Shown piece after piece: positions 40,816-41,548 of a stretch of DNA of 41,548 bases. Position 1 is the stretch's first letter, and each line of letters starts with the position of its first letter. Where the stretch lies: the NCBI GenBank assembly GCA_029008615.1, contig JAQXJI010000008.1, positions 1 to 41,548 of the forward strand. The letters run 5' to 3'. Both the position numbers and the translations under genes were made by a program. The notes beneath the pieces were generated by a model. It was not told the origin of the DNA. It did no database searches and was given only the letters and a program-made list of their open reading frames with translations. The stretch comes from Elusimicrobiota bacterium (GTDB lineage Bacteria; Elusimicrobiota; Elusimicrobia; Elusimicrobiales; Elusimicrobiaceae).

Positions 40816-41104
40816 TAGGCTTTTGGGCGGCTTTTAATTTTTTCTTCGCTTAAATACCGCGGCGGCGAAGCCGCCATCGTTCTAGGTGTTCTGCGCTTAG
40901 AATAAAATCAAAATCCGCTCCAAAATCAACAAACCACGCCGTTTACAGCTTCTCACGCTGTAACTCCGTGCCTGTTTCATTCTCTAATATTCATTCAATA
41001 TAGGTTGGGCTTTGCCCTACAAAGGGAAACTCCTTTTGATGTCAGGTTGAGCCTGACCTATGTTTATTTTTCCATTTATTCTTCTTGCAATATTTCTTTT
41101 TTGT
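40816..41104. other. Intergenic stretch with further small hairpins
   Basis: GGCGGC-GAA-GCCGCC (40861-40875), then a cluster at 41000-41061. There an outer pair ATAGGT/ACCTAT encloses three hairpins: GGGC-TTT-GCCC, an AAAGG/CCTTT stem, and GTCAGG-TTGAG-CCTGAC. No supported gene; short frames here lack ribosome-binding sites and cross the hairpins. Confidence 0.6.
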
Positions 41105-41200
41105 TTCCTTTTGCGGTGTCGTATCTCGTGGCGGTTCGTTAAAAAACATAAAACAGTTGACTTGTTTTTTTTTTTTGATAAATTTCCTCTATATTTCAGG
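41105..41200 (+). repeat. Duplicated promoter/5'-leader module, copy D
   Basis: TTCCTTTTGCGGTGTCGTA, GTGGCGGTTCGTTAAAAAA and ACAGTTGACTTG followed by twelve T are shared with 11588-11660. Past the -10 the leader diverges, keeping only ATTTCAG-like and CTG-like segments. Confidence 0.85.
41157..41184 (+). promoter_or_regulatory. Promoter with 12-T tract in the spacer
   Basis: TTGACT (41157-41162), T-tract 41165-41176, and TAAATT (41179-41184) give a 16-bp spacer, equal to the promoter at 10-37. Confidence 0.55.
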
Positions 41201-41289
41201 CTGGAAAATCTGTGCCGTATCTGTTTGTTGTTTAAATGCTTTTGTTAAGGCTTTTCGGCTTGAAGCAATCAAAAACGGAGGTAAAAAAT

Positions 41290-41548
41290 ATGGTTAGTTT
41301 AAAGAAGATATTTAAGCGTTATCAATATTGTTTATTGCTCGCTTCTATTTTGATTTTGGGAAGTGCGACGAAGTCTTTTGCGGCTTTGGAGTTAGCAGAC
41401 GTGTGGTTATGTTTAATTGGTGAAACTAAGTGCTGTATAAACGGTGTCAAATCTTGTTGTGAAGATAACGGAACGCTATATGACACTATAAGTTGTAATG
41501 GCGGGACCTCATGCGGTATCAGCGGAACTAAACAGTATAAATATACAG
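41290..41548 (+). CDS. Secreted Cys-rich protein D (cut by window end)
   Basis: The first 86 codons are present. A basic N-terminus and hydrophobic core end in KSFA, a likely signal peptidase site near residue 32. The mature part already has nine cysteines (for example TKCCINGVKSCCED). GQYKYT-like text in protein A corresponds to TKQYKYT at the window edge, suggesting the same domain continues beyond. GGAGG at 41278-41282 supports the ATG. It belongs with proteins A-C by promoter module, export signal and cysteine content. Confidence 0.85.
   Translation, partial: MVSLKKIFKRYQYCLLLASILILGSATKSFAALELADVWLCLIGETKCCINGVKSCCEDNGTLYDTISCNGGTSCGISGTKQYKYT

Noticed and set aside
40468..41061. CRISPR array
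   Set aside because: The repeats are tandem pairs or inverted arms of differing length without regular spacers, and no cas gene is present.

Overview
The window reads as chromosomal DNA of a diderm bacterium of moderate G+C. The best guess is an Elusimicrobiota (Elusimicrobium-like, gut-type) lineage. This rests on inference from a prepilin carrying a long Cys-rich C-terminal domain, a family of small Cys-rich secreted proteins, and the housekeeping gene order; no marker gene here proves the phylum.

Layout. 1-1000: a secreted Cys-rich protein behind a promoter with a long T-tract. 1077-8642: smpB (reverse), then tRNA-Leu(CAG), ftsQ, ftsA, ftsZ, pilT, cmk, plsC and an S1-domain protein, tightly packed on the plus strand (division, twitching motility, nucleotide, lipid and translation functions). 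8803-11271: an N-terminally truncated phage-type polyvalent protein with nuclease-like and ADP-ribosyltransferase-like modules, flanked by repeats. 11588-15823: a second and a third Cys-rich secreted protein, a small membrane protein and a large secreted protein of unknown function. 15895-21877 (reverse): mltG, tyrS, priA (with eroded helicase motifs), family-4 UDG, rpoZ, gmk. 22073-23077: prepilin with Cys-rich C-terminus. 23437-27616 (reverse): rimP-nusA-infB operon with an attenuator-like leader hairpin. 27743-30461: GtrA-like flippase and family-2 glycosyltransferase, converging on a polytopic membrane protein. 30463-35237 (reverse): rseP-ispG-dpnI-proS, where an AT-rich DpnI-type endonuclease gene sits exactly in the ispG/proS junction between 17-bp direct repeats. 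35454-39385 (reverse): DPE2-like 4-alpha-glucanotransferase and an MFS transporter. 39434-40432: CbpA/DnaJ-like co-chaperone. 40433-41289: an intergenic region full of inverted repeats, leading into the promoter of a fourth Cys-rich secreted protein cut off by the window end.

Most noteworthy: (i) a mosaic family of secreted Cys-rich proteins (132, 11759, 13085, 41290, plus the prepilin), several behind duplicated promoters in which a T-run of varying length (12, 10, 12) sets the -35/-10 spacing. This is the architecture expected of phase-variable surface antigens. (ii) A solitary DpnI-like methyl-directed nuclease whose flanks look like a clean insertion into an ATGA-overlapping operon junction. 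(iii) A chimeric, truncated polyvalent toxin-type protein. (iv) A PriA that keeps its zinc cysteines but has lost helicase motifs II, V and VI. (v) A hairpin placed between the Shine-Dalgarno and the start codon of the S1-protein gene.
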